Shown here: one piece after another, positions 8,355 through 16,783 of the stretch
How the letters are laid out: each line of letters begins with the position of its first letter
Numbering within the stretch: position 1 is the first letter of the stretch
Assembly (NCBI GenBank): GCA_000824825.2
Contig: LM655170.1
Location: 187,425 to 251,424 of the forward strand
DNA from: Mesorhizobium sp. ORS 3324
Lineage (GTDB): Bacteria; Pseudomonadota; Alphaproteobacteria; Rhizobiales; Rhizobiaceae
Direction of reading: 5' to 3'
DNA: 64,000 nt
The notes under the pieces: generated by a model
Databases searched by the model: none
What the model was told of the DNA's origin: nothing
The model's input: the letters and a program-made list of their open reading frames with translations, nothing else
Position numbers and translations under genes: made by a program

Positions 8355-9595
8355 CCTCGCTGCGCCGGCGACTGATCATCCTTCTGGTCGTTTCGATCCT
8401 CGGCGTGGTCGGGCTTGCCACCTTCGTCGCCGTCAAGGTGCTCGGTGGGCCGTCGCCGGAGCTGACCATGGGGCCGCTGGCGCACCAGATACAGTACATG
8501 GTGCAGCTGGTTCCCGGCCATGTGCCGGGCAGCGGCGATGCGCCGGTGACGATCAGCGATCGTCCGGCGCCGGGTTTCGAGGACCGCAAGCACACGCGGG
8601 TGCTGAACGACATGCTGCGCCAGAACGGCCTCGATGTTTCGGCGGTCGTCAGCCGCAATGCCGGGCAACCTGGGATGGTCGCCTCGGTCGCGCTGCCCGA
8701 TCATCGCTTTATGATCGTCAATGTCCCCGACTTAGGCCCGCCGCGCGATGTCTGGTATGTTTTCGCCGGCTGGATGGCGCTGATCGTGCTCGGCGCGACG
8801 CCGGTGTCGATCTATTTCACCGGCGTGCTGGTGCGGCCGCTCGAAATGCTCGAAGCCGCCGTCAGCAAGATCGGCTCGGACGGGGTGCTGGCGACCTTGC
8901 CGGAAAAAGGCCCGGTCGAGGTGAGGGCCACCGCCCATGCGCTCAACGAACTGTCAGCAAGATTGAGAACGGCGATGGAAAGCCGCATGCGGCTGGTGGC
9001 CGCCGCCGGCCACGATCTCAGGACCCCAATGACCAGGATGCGGCTCCGCGCCGAGTTCCTCGAAGAGGACCGCGAGAAGTGGCTGAGCGACCTCGACGAG
9101 CTTGACCGCATCGCCGACAGCGCCATCCGCTTGGTGCGCGAGGAGGTCAACCAGGACGCGGTTGAGCCGGTGGCCCTGGACACGCTGGTTCGCGACATCG
9201 AAGTCGAGATGGTCTCGCTCGGTCATGCGGTGACGATCGACCATCTCGACCATGTGTCGGTCAAAGCCGGCGCGCTCGGCTTGCGCCGGGCGTTGCGCAA
9301 CCTGATCGTCAACGCCGCCACGCATGGCAAGAATTGCACGGTCTCGCTATCCGGGCAAGGCAACCGAGCGGTTCTCACCATCGCCGACCGCGGCCCCGGC
9401 ATTCCGCCGGACCTCTTGAACAAAGCCTTCGAGCCGTTCTTCCGGGTCGACCCGGCGCGCATGCAGTTCATTCCCGGCGCAGGACTTGGGCTTGCGATCG
9501 CCAAGGAGATCATCGAGCGTTATGGCGGATCGATAAGGCTTGAGAACAGGCAGGGGGGCGGGCTCGTGCAGACAATCATCTTTTCCCAGGAGTAG
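8351..9595 (+). CDS. Sensor histidine kinase, EnvZ-like
   Basis: Membrane kinase of 414 residues that pairs with the upstream regulator. Transmembrane helix 1 is near residues 8-28 and helix 2 near 135-157, with a periplasmic loop of about 105 residues between them. A HAMP segment follows (LVRPLEMLEAAVSKIG), then the H-box AAGHDLRTPMTRMRLRAEF with the phospho-acceptor His221, the N-box RRALRNLIVNAATHG, and the ATP-binding motifs DRGPGIPP and GAGLGLAIAKEI. The kinase has a complete set of catalytic motifs. The signal sensed is unknown; a role in envelope stress or a toxic compound is inferred from the flanking efflux and LTXXQ genes. Confidence 0.93.
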   Translation: MTSLRRRLIILLVVSILGVVGLATFVAVKVLGGPSPELTMGPLAHQIQYMVQLVPGHVPGSGDAPVTISDRPAPGFEDRKHTRVLNDMLRQNGLDVSAVVSRNAGQPGMVASVALPDHRFMIVNVPDLGPPRDVWYVFAGWMALIVLGATPVSIYFTGVLVRPLEMLEAAVSKIGSDGVLATLPEKGPVEVRATAHALNELSARLRTAMESRMRLVAAAGHDLRTPMTRMRLRAEFLEEDREKWLSDLDELDRIADSAIRLVREEVNQDAVEPVALDTLVRDIEVEMVSLGHAVTIDHLDHVSVKAGALGLRRALRNLIVNAATHGKNCTVSLSGQGNRAVLTIADRGPGIPPDLLNKAFEPFFRVDPARMQFIPGAGLGLAIAKEIIERYGGSIRLENRQGGGLVQTIIFSQE

Positions 9596-10577
9596 AACAC
9601 GAGCCAACGGTACCATCGGCTTCCTCGATAAACATATGATGTCACGTCATCCCGGGCTCGATCTGTCGACAGGGAAAAGGCGCGACTTACGCGCCACGTT
9701 CCAGCCCGGTCTCGCGCGCGCCGGCGGTGGCAGAGCTGGCGCGCCTATCTGTGCAAGAACGTGGGCTCTGCTCGTCTCGGAAGTGAAGTCTTCGCTGAAG
9801 CCGCAATTTGCCCGCGTATTTCTCCGCCCATGCGTCCTTTTCAGACATTTTGTTAGCAATGGAAACAGTCGTATCGCGAGAAGAAGGCGAAGGTCTTTGA
9901 AACGCTCTCCTATTTCGACTGCGTCAACTTCGCCCGGCAGTGCAAGGCAGCGGCGCTGTTTTCGGTGGCCCTGATGGACGAAGTCTGCCCGCCCTCTACC
10001 GTTTATGGCGCGTTCAATGCCTACGATGGCGAAAAGACCATCGTAGAGTACGAATTCAACAACCATGAAGGCGGGCAGGGCTATCAGGAGCGCGAACAGA
10101 TGGCGTGGCTGAGCGGGCTGTTCGGTGTCGGCTGACGCGAGCGGCCCAGTACTAAGCGTTTCGCCGTCGCAGCGCGCCTCTGCTTGGCCGCGCAATCTAA
10201 GCTCCAACGGCTATCAGCCGCCCCTGTTGCTCTACGCACTTCCATTCTGCAGCAGCACCCCGGCATACGCTTCGAGGGCCTGCCCAACCTAGCCGCTCAA
10301 CGATGCTGAAGCAGCTTTAACAGCCGCCCTGGCCGAGCCCGCGTGGGTTTGGATGGCATCGGCTCCCTGCTCGGTGTCAGCTTACTCAGTCCTCTGCCCG
10401 AGGACCGGACAGGCAGCAAGCGGTCCCAAACACGACGCTGATCACCTCGACGTTGAGCGCCATGGCGGACCAAGTGGATTCCCGACCAGTTTGTTACACA
10501 GATTAAGGACGCTTCGACTTTTAAGTGCGCTATGAATTTACTAAGTATTTGAAATCATTGATTTATTAGGAAATTTC
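9596..10577. other. Gene-poor region holding an esterase remnant
   Basis: Between the kinase and the tRNA there is no intact gene. The only recognisable coding material is the acetylxylan esterase remnant at 9863-10135. The part before it (9596-9862) and after it (10136-10577) gave only short open frames without recognisable motifs on either strand. The last 80 bases next to the tRNA 3' end are much richer in A and T than the rest of the window. No integrase or duplicated tRNA end was seen. Confidence 0.6.
9863..10135 (+). pseudogene. C-terminal remnant of an acetylxylan esterase / cephalosporin-C deacetylase
   Basis: Reading the frame that ends at TGA 10133-10135 gives about 90 residues with YREKKAKVFETLSYFD, then ALFSVALMDEVCPPSTVYGA, then NNHEGGQGYQ. 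These match the C-terminal third of the AXE1 family, including the catalytic Asp in LMDEVCPPST and the catalytic His in NHEGG. The N-terminal two thirds, with the nucleophile serine, are absent, and no start codon with a ribosome binding site precedes the fragment. It is therefore a truncated gene. The intact enzyme removes acetyl groups from xylan or acetylated oligosaccharides. The break lies somewhere before 9863 and no mobile element remains to explain it. Confidence 0.75.
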
Positions 10578-10667
10578 TGGCGGAGAGAGCGGGATTCGAA
10601 CCCGCGTTACGGTTTCCCGTAAACACACTTTCCAGGCGTGCGCCTTCAACCACTCGGCCACCTCTCC
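10578..10667 (-). tRNA. tRNA-Ser (anticodon GGA)
   Basis: On the minus strand the gene starts GGAGAGGTGGCCGAGTGG and ends with the T-arm GGTTCGAATCC and an encoded CCA. The acceptor stem pairs GGAGAGG with TCTCTCC (one G-T pair). The anticodon loop CTGGAAA gives anticodon GGA, which reads UCC/UCU serine codons. A long variable arm (TTTACGGGAAACCGTAA) confirms the class II serine type. Length is 90 nt including CCA. Confidence 0.97.
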
Positions 10668-11102
10668 GTCCTTGCATCTCACGCCGGCCGGTTTTGCCGC
10701 GCGGGTTGGGGAGATGCATCTCCCTCGGGAAGGCCTCATCAGGCTATTTGGGGTGCCTTCAACCGGTAGACAACCCCTTCCCAACGCCTCTAGCCGTCTA
10801 GGCAAAACAGGCGCGGGGCTCATCTAGTCGATCCGAAAGCGAATGCCAAGCCATAATGGCATTGCAAAGCTTTTTGTCGCGAATGGTCGGAAGGCTCGCA
10901 AAGCAGTCCGCGCGTAAGCATGCATTCGCTCGGCGTCAACGGCCGATGAGCTTATCCATGGCAAACCGGCAAACCATCGCCGAAACCAGGCGGCCACGAT
11001 GACGGGAGCGCCTTGCCGTGAGCTCGCGCACCGGCATTGAGCCTGATCAAACCCTTTGCGGCCGCCGCCTTACTATGGTGTGCTGTTTGGGGGACAAGGT
11101 GA
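10668..11102. other. Intergenic region, no gene seen
   Basis: About 435 bases between the tRNA-Ser 5' end and the phosphoesterase gene. Short open frames are present but none has a ribosome binding site with a recognisable product. It should contain the tRNA promoter on the minus strand and the promoter of the phosphoesterase/kinase pair on the plus strand; neither has clear consensus elements. Confidence 0.5.
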
Positions 11103-11843
11103 ATGCGCATAGCGATCCTGTCGGACATCCATGCCAACCGCGAGGCGTTCGACGCGGTCCTGGAAGCCGTCCACGAGCGGGCACCGGACCAACTGGTCCT
11201 GCTTGGCGATCTGGTCGGCTATGGGCCCGACCCCGTCTACGTCGTCGAGAAGGCTGCCGATCTGGTCGAGGACGGCGCAGTTTGCGTCATGGGCAACCAC
11301 GACGACGCGGTGGTGGCCAGCCGGACCGACATGACCGAAAACGCGCGGGTGGCCATCGAGTGGACCGCCGAACGCCTCGCTCGGGAGCATTTCGATTTCC
11401 TGGCGCGGCTGCCGCTTTCGCTCCGCTCCGAAGACCGGCTCTATGTTCACGCCAGCGCGGAACGCCCGGAAAAATGGCTGTACATACGCGACGCCGCAGC
11501 GGCGGAGCGCTGCCTGTCCTCGAGCGATGCCCGCTTCATCTTTTGCGGCCATACCCACATTCCGGCCATCTACTACGCCTTGCCGGGCGCCAGGCCGATC
11601 CATTTTTCACCTCTGGGCAATGTGGCGGCGCCTTTGTCCGCGCTGCGGCGGCATCTGGTTGTGGTTGGCGCTGTCGGCCAGCCGCGCGACGGCAACCCGG
11701 CCGCCTGCTTCGCGCTGCTCGACACGGAGCGGCGCGAGGTGACGATGGTTCGCGTTCCCTACGATCACGAAGAAACCGCCCGCAAGGTTCAGGCGTCCGG
11801 CTTGCCGGCGTGGCTTGGCATGCGTCTGAAAATCGGCCGCTAG
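11103..11843 (+). CDS. Calcineurin-like metallophosphoesterase
   Basis: Cytoplasmic metal-dependent phosphoesterase of 246 residues. All family metal-binding motifs are present: SDIHAN (Asp8, His10), GDLVGYGPDP (Asp36), GNHDD (Asn65, His66), YVHAS and GHTHIP. It has no signal peptide. Proteins of this layout include PrpA/PrpB-like protein phosphatases, diadenosine polyphosphatases and YfcE-like phosphodiesterases, and sequence alone does not choose between them. It is followed after 18 bp by a serine/threonine kinase gene on the same strand, which makes a protein-phosphatase role attractive but unproven. Confidence 0.9.
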   Translation: MRIAILSDIHANREAFDAVLEAVHERAPDQLVLLGDLVGYGPDPVYVVEKAADLVEDGAVCVMGNHDDAVVASRTDMTENARVAIEWTAERLAREHFDFLARLPLSLRSEDRLYVHASAERPEKWLYIRDAAAAERCLSSSDARFIFCGHTHIPAIYYALPGARPIHFSPLGNVAAPLSALRRHLVVVGAVGQPRDGNPAACFALLDTERREVTMVRVPYDHEETARKVQASGLPAWLGMRLKIGR

Positions 11844-11861
11844 TTCTCCTGGAGACGATGG

Positions 11862-13274
11862 ATGCAGAGGTTAGAGGCAGGGGCAAGCATCGACGGTTTC
11901 GAGCTCGTCGAAAGGCTTCAATCCGGCGGCATGGCATCACTCTGGCGCGCGAAAAATCCGAAGTTCGATTTCCCGCTTCTGCTGAAGGTTCCCTTTCTCG
12001 ACCCAGGCGGGGACGTCTCCGTCATTCTTGGCTTCGAGGCCGAGGAACTGATCCTCAAACGCCTGTCGGGTCCCCATGTGCCGCGCTTTGCAGCATCCGG
12101 CGGCTTAGCGGACGTGCCTTACATCGCGATGGAGTTCGTCGCCGGTGTCAGTCTGGCGGAAATGGCCGGCCGCGCGCCACAGCCACCGGAGGAGGTGGCA
12201 AGGATCGGCGCAGAGATCGCGAAGGCGCTTGCCGCCTTGCACCGCCAGAAGGTCGTTCATCTCGATCTCAAACCCGAGAACATCATTCTGGCCGAGCGCG
12301 GCGCCGTGCTTCTGGATTTCGGCCTCGCCCGCCACGCCGAGCTTCCGGACCTACTCGGCGAGGAGGGCTCCGTGCCGATGGGTACCGCGGCCTATATTTC
12401 GCCCGAACAGGTGCTGGGCGAGAGGTCCGATCCCGCAAGCGACCTGTTTGCCCTCGGCTGCATCCTCTATCAGCTCGTCACGGGCGAGGAGCCGTTTGGA
12501 CGTCCGGGCACCGTCGCCGGCATGAAGCGCAGGCTCTATCATGCGCCCAAGCCGCCGCGAGACATCGACAAGTCCATTCCGAGGTGGCTGGAAGCCGTCA
12601 TCCTTCGGTGCATGGAAGTCGACAGATCCAAGCGGTATGCCGAGGCGGCGCATGTGCTTTCGGACCTCAGAAATCCCGACCAGGTCGTGGTTGCCAGACA
12701 GCGCGCGCCATCGAATGCGGGGGCGTGGGGCACGATCAGAAATCTCTTGCGCAGGACGGACGAGAAGGCGCTGGTCGGCAAGCCGGCCGGTACCAGGGTG
12801 CGGGGCGGACCGCCGATCGTTCTGGCCGCGGTCGACCTTGCCAACGGAAGCGATGCGCTGGCGGCTGAGGTCCTCAATGAAACCGCGCGTGTCCTTGCGG
12901 CACGGGAGGATTCGTGGCTGGCCTGCATAACGGTGCTGAAGACCGAGATCATCGCCGACACGCCGGCCGCCGACGAATCGGGACGCCTGACCTATCTGAA
13001 GCGGCTGGTCGCGCTGAAGGACTGGGCGCGTCCGCTGCACCTGCCGGAAGACCGCATAAGCTATCACGTGCTGGAGGCCGTCAGTCCCGCCGACGCGATC
13101 CTCAACTACGCCGAGCACAATGATGTCGGGCATATCGTGGTCGGTGCCCGATCGTCTTCGGCAATTCGCCGGCACCTCGGCAGCGTCTCGACCAAGGTCG
13201 TGGCGCGAGCCCTTTGCTCGGTGTCGGTCGTTCGATTGAAGGCAGTAGAGGAGCAAAGGCGGCTGCCGCCTTGA
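11862..13274 (+). CDS. Serine/threonine protein kinase fused to a UspA domain
   Basis: A 470-residue soluble Hanks-type kinase. The phosphate loop LQSGGMASLWRA lacks the usual first glycine, and the ATP lysine is Lys42 in LLLKVPFL. The catalytic loop HLDLKPEN gives Asp135 and Asn140, the metal motif is LDFGLA with Asp152, and AYISPEQ stands for the APE motif. The kinase fold ends near residue 275. After a linker, residues about 320-462 form a universal stress protein fold ending in HIVVGARSSSAIRRHLGS and ARALCSVSVVR, the UspA nucleotide-site region. No transmembrane segment or PASTA repeat is present. It probably forms an operon with the upstream phosphoesterase. The UspA part may sense nucleotide or stress state; that is inference. 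Confidence 0.9.
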   Translation: MQRLEAGASIDGFELVERLQSGGMASLWRAKNPKFDFPLLLKVPFLDPGGDVSVILGFEAEELILKRLSGPHVPRFAASGGLADVPYIAMEFVAGVSLAEMAGRAPQPPEEVARIGAEIAKALAALHRQKVVHLDLKPENIILAERGAVLLDFGLARHAELPDLLGEEGSVPMGTAAYISPEQVLGERSDPASDLFALGCILYQLVTGEEPFGRPGTVAGMKRRLYHAPKPPRDIDKSIPRWLEAVILRCMEVDRSKRYAEAAHVLSDLRNPDQVVVARQRAPSNAGAWGTIRNLLRRTDEKALVGKPAGTRVRGGPPIVLAAVDLANGSDALAAEVLNETARVLAAREDSWLACITVLKTEIIADTPAADESGRLTYLKRLVALKDWARPLHLPEDRISYHVLEAVSPADAILNYAEHNDVGHIVVGARSSSAIRRHLGSVSTKVVARALCSVSVVRLKAVEEQRRLPP

Positions 13275-13458
13275 CCTCGTCGGCCCCTGGCGGGCCGGCC
13301 GCGCTTGACTTCGGCTCTGGCTGCCTGTCGACTGCTCCGGAGCGCTTCGGCTTTCGATAGAATCGCCGAACCGCTCTGGAGCATTGGTTTCAAGCGATAC
13401 GCGCGGGAGCGGCTGCTCCTGGAATTGCATTGGGCTTTGCGAGGGGCATTGTCCTGAC

Positions 13459-14160
13459 ATGGCATCGATCAACCAGCAACCCGCGGGCCGGCCGGACAGC
13501 GCGCTCTCCTTCATACCGGTGGTTTGGCTGATCATCGTCATGGGGCTCTCGGCCTACGGCCTGGTCTCGAGCTGGCGGCTGATCGGCGACTTCAACCTGC
13601 CGGAAAGCGTTCTCTTCCTGATCTACGGCGGGCTGGCTGGCGGCGTCGTCACCATGTTGTGGGGGCTTTACCTGCTCGGCCTCGCCTTCAACCGGTCGAC
13701 GCGTTTCCCGCGACACTACACCATCTGGCAGGTCGCCATCATCCTATGGCTGGTCGTGCGCCAGGGCTACACGCTTCTGGTGCCCGACTTCGTCTTCTCG
13801 GCCGAAGCGCTGGGCTTCACGCTGGCCGAGATCGCCATCGGGCTGCTTTGCATCTACCTGCTGCGGCCCGGCGCCGGCGCCGAGACGGTCTATGCCAATC
13901 CCGAGACCGCGCGCCCGCCGCTCCTGGTCTCGCTCGTTGCGGCGCTTCTCGGGGTCATCCTTGGCGGCGCCATCGGCGCCGGCGCCGGATTTTTCGCCGG
14001 ATCGCTGATCGCCGACGCCACCCATATGAGCTGCTTCGAGGGCGCCTGCGGGTTTTTCGCCGTCTTCGTCGGCCTCGCAGGCCTGATCGTCGGGGCGATC
14101 GCCGGCGGGATCTTCGCCATCTGGCGGGTCAACCGGCGCAAGCCGGCGCCGAGCGCCTAA
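13459..14160 (+). CDS. Multi-pass membrane protein, DUF2569-like
   Basis: A 233-residue integral membrane protein of unknown function. There are about six hydrophobic segments: two pairs in the N-terminal part (IPVVWLIIVMGLSAYGLV, GGVVTMLWGLYLLGLAF, WQVAIILWLVV, LAEIAIGLLCIYLL) and two glycine-rich ones near the end (AALLGVILGGAIGAGAGFF and FVGLAGLIVGAIAGGIFAIW). The first four helices with FNRSTRFPRHYTIW between them recall DUF2569. The last two look like a separate glycine-zipper unit. ATG at 13459 was chosen because the upstream in-frame region has no matching features. It stands alone after the kinase gene. Confidence 0.6.
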   Translation: MASINQQPAGRPDSALSFIPVVWLIIVMGLSAYGLVSSWRLIGDFNLPESVLFLIYGGLAGGVVTMLWGLYLLGLAFNRSTRFPRHYTIWQVAIILWLVVRQGYTLLVPDFVFSAEALGFTLAEIAIGLLCIYLLRPGAGAETVYANPETARPPLLVSLVAALLGVILGGAIGAGAGFFAGSLIADATHMSCFEGACGFFAVFVGLAGLIVGAIAGGIFAIWRVNRRKPAPSA

Positions 14161-14205
14161 AGCAATTGTAGGAAAAGTGCGCGGCGGTTTTCCGTCCGGG
14201 ATTGC
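14161..14205. repeat. Dispersed rhizobial intergenic palindrome
   Basis: An imperfect hairpin: GCAATTGTAGGAAAA pairs with TTTTCCGTCCGGGATTGC across a GC-rich loop. Sequences of this form, starting AGCAATT-AGGAAAA and ending TTTTCCGTCCGG-ATTGCG, recur between genes in many Mesorhizobium and related genomes, as far as I recall. It may also act as a transcript end for the membrane protein gene just before it. Confidence 0.5.
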
Positions 14206-14311
14206 GTCGAACAAGATCGGCTCAAAATCGCGTGTCGCGATTGCCTGGTCGCTGCGCACGCTCTATGTCGGTTGCGGGGCAGACGGGAGCTTTCCCCGGG
14301 GAGTGCGTTGG

Positions 14312-14632
14312 ATGTTGCGTTTCATCTTTCGGCTGGCGGCAATGATTGCCTTGTCCGTTTCCGTCATCATGGCGGTGATCGACACAACGCGTTCGGTCGC
14401 GGCATCGGCGCTCGTCATGACGCCGCTCAACACCAGCTGGCTGGCGGTATCGCCAGGCACGCGCGCCGCCTTCGAGACCTATGTCCGCGCCAAGGCCAAT
14501 CCGCTGGTCTGGGACGGGATCATCGCCTGGGTGCTCAGCCAGCCGGGCTTCGCGGTGTTCGCGGTGCTGGCGTTCCTGCTCTACGCCATCGGCTACCGGC
14601 GGCGGCGCCACGAATTCGCTCCGACCAACTGA
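14312..14632 (+). CDS. Small two-helix membrane protein, unknown function
   Basis: A 106-residue protein with one hydrophobic helix at the N-terminus (FRLAAMIALSVSVIMAVI) and one near the C-terminus (FAVFAVLAFLLYAIGY), followed by a basic tail (RRRRHEF). The segment between them, with LNTSWLAVSPGTRAAFETYV, should face the periplasm if the positive tail stays inside. The start at 14312 follows GGGGAG closely. An upstream in-frame start would add 45 residues that overlap an intergenic repeat, so the short form is preferred. It has no recognised family and sits just upstream of the BMP gene. Confidence 0.6.
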   Translation: MLRFIFRLAAMIALSVSVIMAVIDTTRSVAASALVMTPLNTSWLAVSPGTRAAFETYVRAKANPLVWDGIIAWVLSQPGFAVFAVLAFLLYAIGYRRRRHEFAPTN

Positions 14633-14833
14633 CACGGACGTTTCGCTTCGCCCGAACGGGCGGCTTGGCCGCTTTTTCCAACAGGTCAAAATTCCGCGTG
14701 AATTTTGTTTCGGGCCGTGCCAGATTGCCCGCGAGCGGGAGGGGTATGCACTTCCTGCCTGACGTCGCATGCCTGCCGGAGAACCGGGCAGGCAGGCGGT
14801 GCAACGGACAATAACCGACAGGGTGTGGATCAC

Positions 14834-15823
14834 ATGAAACGTATCGTTCTCGGCCTTCTGGCCGCAACCGCAATGGTTCTTCCGGCCTTCGCCGCGGATG
14901 TCCAGCCGGCCATCCTCTACGATCTCGGCGGCAAGTTCGACAAATCCTTCAACGAGGCCGCCTTTCACGGCGCCGAGAAATTCAAGACCGAAACCGGCGT
15001 CTCTTACGTCGAATTCGAGGTCTCCAACGCCTCGCAGCGCGAGCAGGCTCTGCGCCGCTTCGCCGAGGACGGCCGCAACCCGATCGTCATGGCCGGCTTT
15101 GCCTGGGAGGATGCGCTGAAGAAGGTCGCGGCCGAATATACCGACCTCAACTTCGCCATCATCGACGATGCCGTCGACCTGCCCAATGTCCGCTCGCTGG
15201 TCTTCAAGGAGAACGAAGGCTCCTACCTCGTCGGCATCCTGGCGGCGATGGCTTCCAAGTCGAAGAAGGTCGGCTTCGTCGGCGGCATGGACATCCCGTT
15301 GATCCGCAAGTTCGAGTGCGGCTATGTCGGCGGCGCCAAGTCGGCGGGCGCTACCGAAGTCATCCAGAACATGACCGGTGACACCCCGGCTGCCTGGAAC
15401 GACCCGGCAAAGGGAGGCGAGATCGCCAAGACCCAGATCGACCAAGGCGCGGACGTGGTCTATGCCGCCGCTGGCGGCACCGGCGTCGGCGTGCTGCAGG
15501 CTGCGGCGGATGCCGGCAAGCTCGGCATCGGCGTCGATTCCAACCAGAACGGCTTGCAGCCGGGCAAGGTGCTGACCTCGATGATGAAGCGCGTCGACGT
15601 TGCCGTCTACAACGCCTTCATGGACGGCAAGAACGGCACCTTCAAGGGCGGCGTGCAGAACCTGGGCCTCAAGGAAGGCGGCGTCGACTACGCCATGGAC
15701 GATAACAACAAGGCGCTGGTGACCGACGAGATGAAGGCTGCCGTCGAAAAGGCCAAGGCCGACATCATCGCCGGCAAGGTCGAGGTGCACGACTACACCG
15801 CGGACAACAAGTGCCCGTATTGA
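14834..15823 (+). CDS. BMP-family ABC transporter substrate-binding protein (nucleoside)
   Basis: Periplasmic binding protein of 329 residues with a cleavable signal peptide (cleavage after PAFA, about residue 21). No lipobox is seen. The body shows BMP family motifs: the opening ILYDLGGKFDKSFNEAAFHG, then GFVGGMDIPLIRKFECGY, QGADVVYAAAGGTGVG and GIGVDSNQN. BMP proteins of ABC importers bind purine nucleosides. The matching ATPase and permeases begin at 17158, after four unrelated small genes, and a strong terminator follows this gene. It may therefore be expressed at a higher level than the membrane parts. The downstream nucleoside-salvage enzymes support the substrate assignment. Confidence 0.93.
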   Translation: MKRIVLGLLAATAMVLPAFAADVQPAILYDLGGKFDKSFNEAAFHGAEKFKTETGVSYVEFEVSNASQREQALRRFAEDGRNPIVMAGFAWEDALKKVAAEYTDLNFAIIDDAVDLPNVRSLVFKENEGSYLVGILAAMASKSKKVGFVGGMDIPLIRKFECGYVGGAKSAGATEVIQNMTGDTPAAWNDPAKGGEIAKTQIDQGADVVYAAAGGTGVGVLQAAADAGKLGIGVDSNQNGLQPGKVLTSMMKRVDVAVYNAFMDGKNGTFKGGVQNLGLKEGGVDYAMDDNNKALVTDEMKAAVEKAKADIIAGKVEVHDYTADNKCPY

Positions 15824-15848
15824 TTGGCAATTAAGCCAGACTTGTGGA

Positions 15849-15879
15849 CCGCCGGGCGAAAGCCCGGCGGTTTTCTTTT
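15849..15879 (+). terminator. Rho-independent terminator after the BMP gene
   Basis: CCGCCGGGC pairs perfectly with GCCCGGCGG around a GAAA-type loop, followed by TTTTCTTTT. It starts 26 bp after the stop codon of the substrate-binding protein gene. It also rules out a GTG at 15844 as the start of the next gene. Confidence 0.9.
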
Positions 15880-15891
15880 GGGGCAAGCGCG

Positions 15892-16323
15892 GTGCGACCG
15901 ACAATCGAAGCCATGACGGAGCGGGACGTCGAGGTGATTGCAAGGCTGCGCCTGGCTGCCTTCTTCGAAGGAACGGCCCGGACGCTCGAAGAAGAGAGGG
16001 CAGGGCTTCGCGGACTGATCGCCGGCGACGGATTCGAGGCGGCCTTCGTCGCTCGCTTCGGTGGTTCGCCGATCGGAAGCTGCCTGTTCGTCCGCAAAGA
16101 GATCGACCCGGCGCATAATCTGACGCCGTGGCTGGCCGGGCTTGTCGTCGACACAGCACACCGCGGCCGAGGCATCGGCGCCGCATTGCTCAAAGCCGTC
16201 GAGGCCCATGCAGCATCGGCAGGCGTCGACAGGGTCTATCTCTACACCTGGAAGGCGCGTCCCTTCTACGAAGCGCTCGGCTGGTCGAGGCTTTCGAGCA
16301 GGACGGCGGGCCGATGCTTCTGA
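15892..16323 (+). CDS. GNAT-family N-acetyltransferase
   Basis: Acetyl-CoA-dependent N-acetyltransferase of about 143 residues; the substrate is unknown. The N-terminal strand-helix pair (IEAMTERDVEVIARLR) is followed by the acetyl-CoA pyrophosphate loop HRGRGIGAALL (motif A, R/QxxGxG/A) preceded by WLAGLVVDTA. Near the end FYEALGWSR is the usual motif B. GTG at 15892 is preferred since the first beta strand starts directly after it; ATG at 15913 would cut into that strand. The gene lies between the BMP gene terminator and a convergent gene 11 bp away. Confidence 0.85.
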   Translation: MRPTIEAMTERDVEVIARLRLAAFFEGTARTLEEERAGLRGLIAGDGFEAAFVARFGGSPIGSCLFVRKEIDPAHNLTPWLAGLVVDTAHRGRGIGAALLKAVEAHAASAGVDRVYLYTWKARPFYEALGWSRLSSRTAGRCF

Positions 16324-16334
16324 TGGCGCGATCT

Positions 16335-16742
16335 TTATAACGTGCCGGCGAGATAGCCCAGCGCGAAGGCCGCCAAGAGGGCAAGCGCGATGACGAAGGT
16401 GAGCCTACCGCCAAGGGAATGCAGGCCGACACCATAGGGCTTGCGCTCGATCTTGTTGATCACGACGGGCGGCGGCTGCGCCTCGCTCTCGCTCAATCCG
16501 GCAAGCCGCATCTGCGGCAGTTCGGCAAGCCGCTGCTGCACAAGCTTCCAACGGTCGTCGGAGACCGCGTTCGACGGCCCTGCAGGGTCGAGGGCGCGCA
16601 CGCGCTCGGCAAGCCGCAGCACCGCGTCGCGAAAGGCGGGGTCGAGTTGAAGGTCGCGCTCGGCACGGGCGCGCTCCCGTTCGTCCATCAGGCCGAAGAC
16701 GTAGTCGCCGGCCCTTGCGATGCGGTCTCCCTCACTGGCCAT
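16335..16742 (-). CDS. Anti-sigma factor-like membrane protein (RskA N-terminal domain)
   Basis: A 135-residue protein with a soluble N-terminal domain and one transmembrane helix near the C-terminus (LTFVIALALLAAFALGYLAG). The N-terminal pattern AGDYVFGLMDERERARAERDLQLDPAFRDAV corresponds to the sigma-binding domain of RskA-type anti-sigma factors, in which an Y-x-LG-L-x-E-E-R helix precedes a second helix ending in DP. The usual periplasmic C-terminal domain is missing and only two residues follow the helix. No sigma factor gene is adjacent; slyX lies 41 bp upstream on the same strand. Either it controls a distant sigma factor or it has a different role. Confidence 0.65.
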   Translation of the reverse strand: MASEGDRIARAGDYVFGLMDERERARAERDLQLDPAFRDAVLRLAERVRALDPAGPSNAVSDDRWKLVQQRLAELPQMRLAGLSESEAQPPPVVINKIERKPYGVGLHSLGGRLTFVIALALLAAFALGYLAGTL

Positions 16743-16783
16743 GACCGTTCTCCCCCATGGGCTCGCTCGCCCCCAATGCCCGC

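Noticed and set aside
10566..10823. Open frame on the minus strand across the tRNA
   Set aside because: It reads through the tRNA-Ser gene; the tRNA structure explains the sequence.
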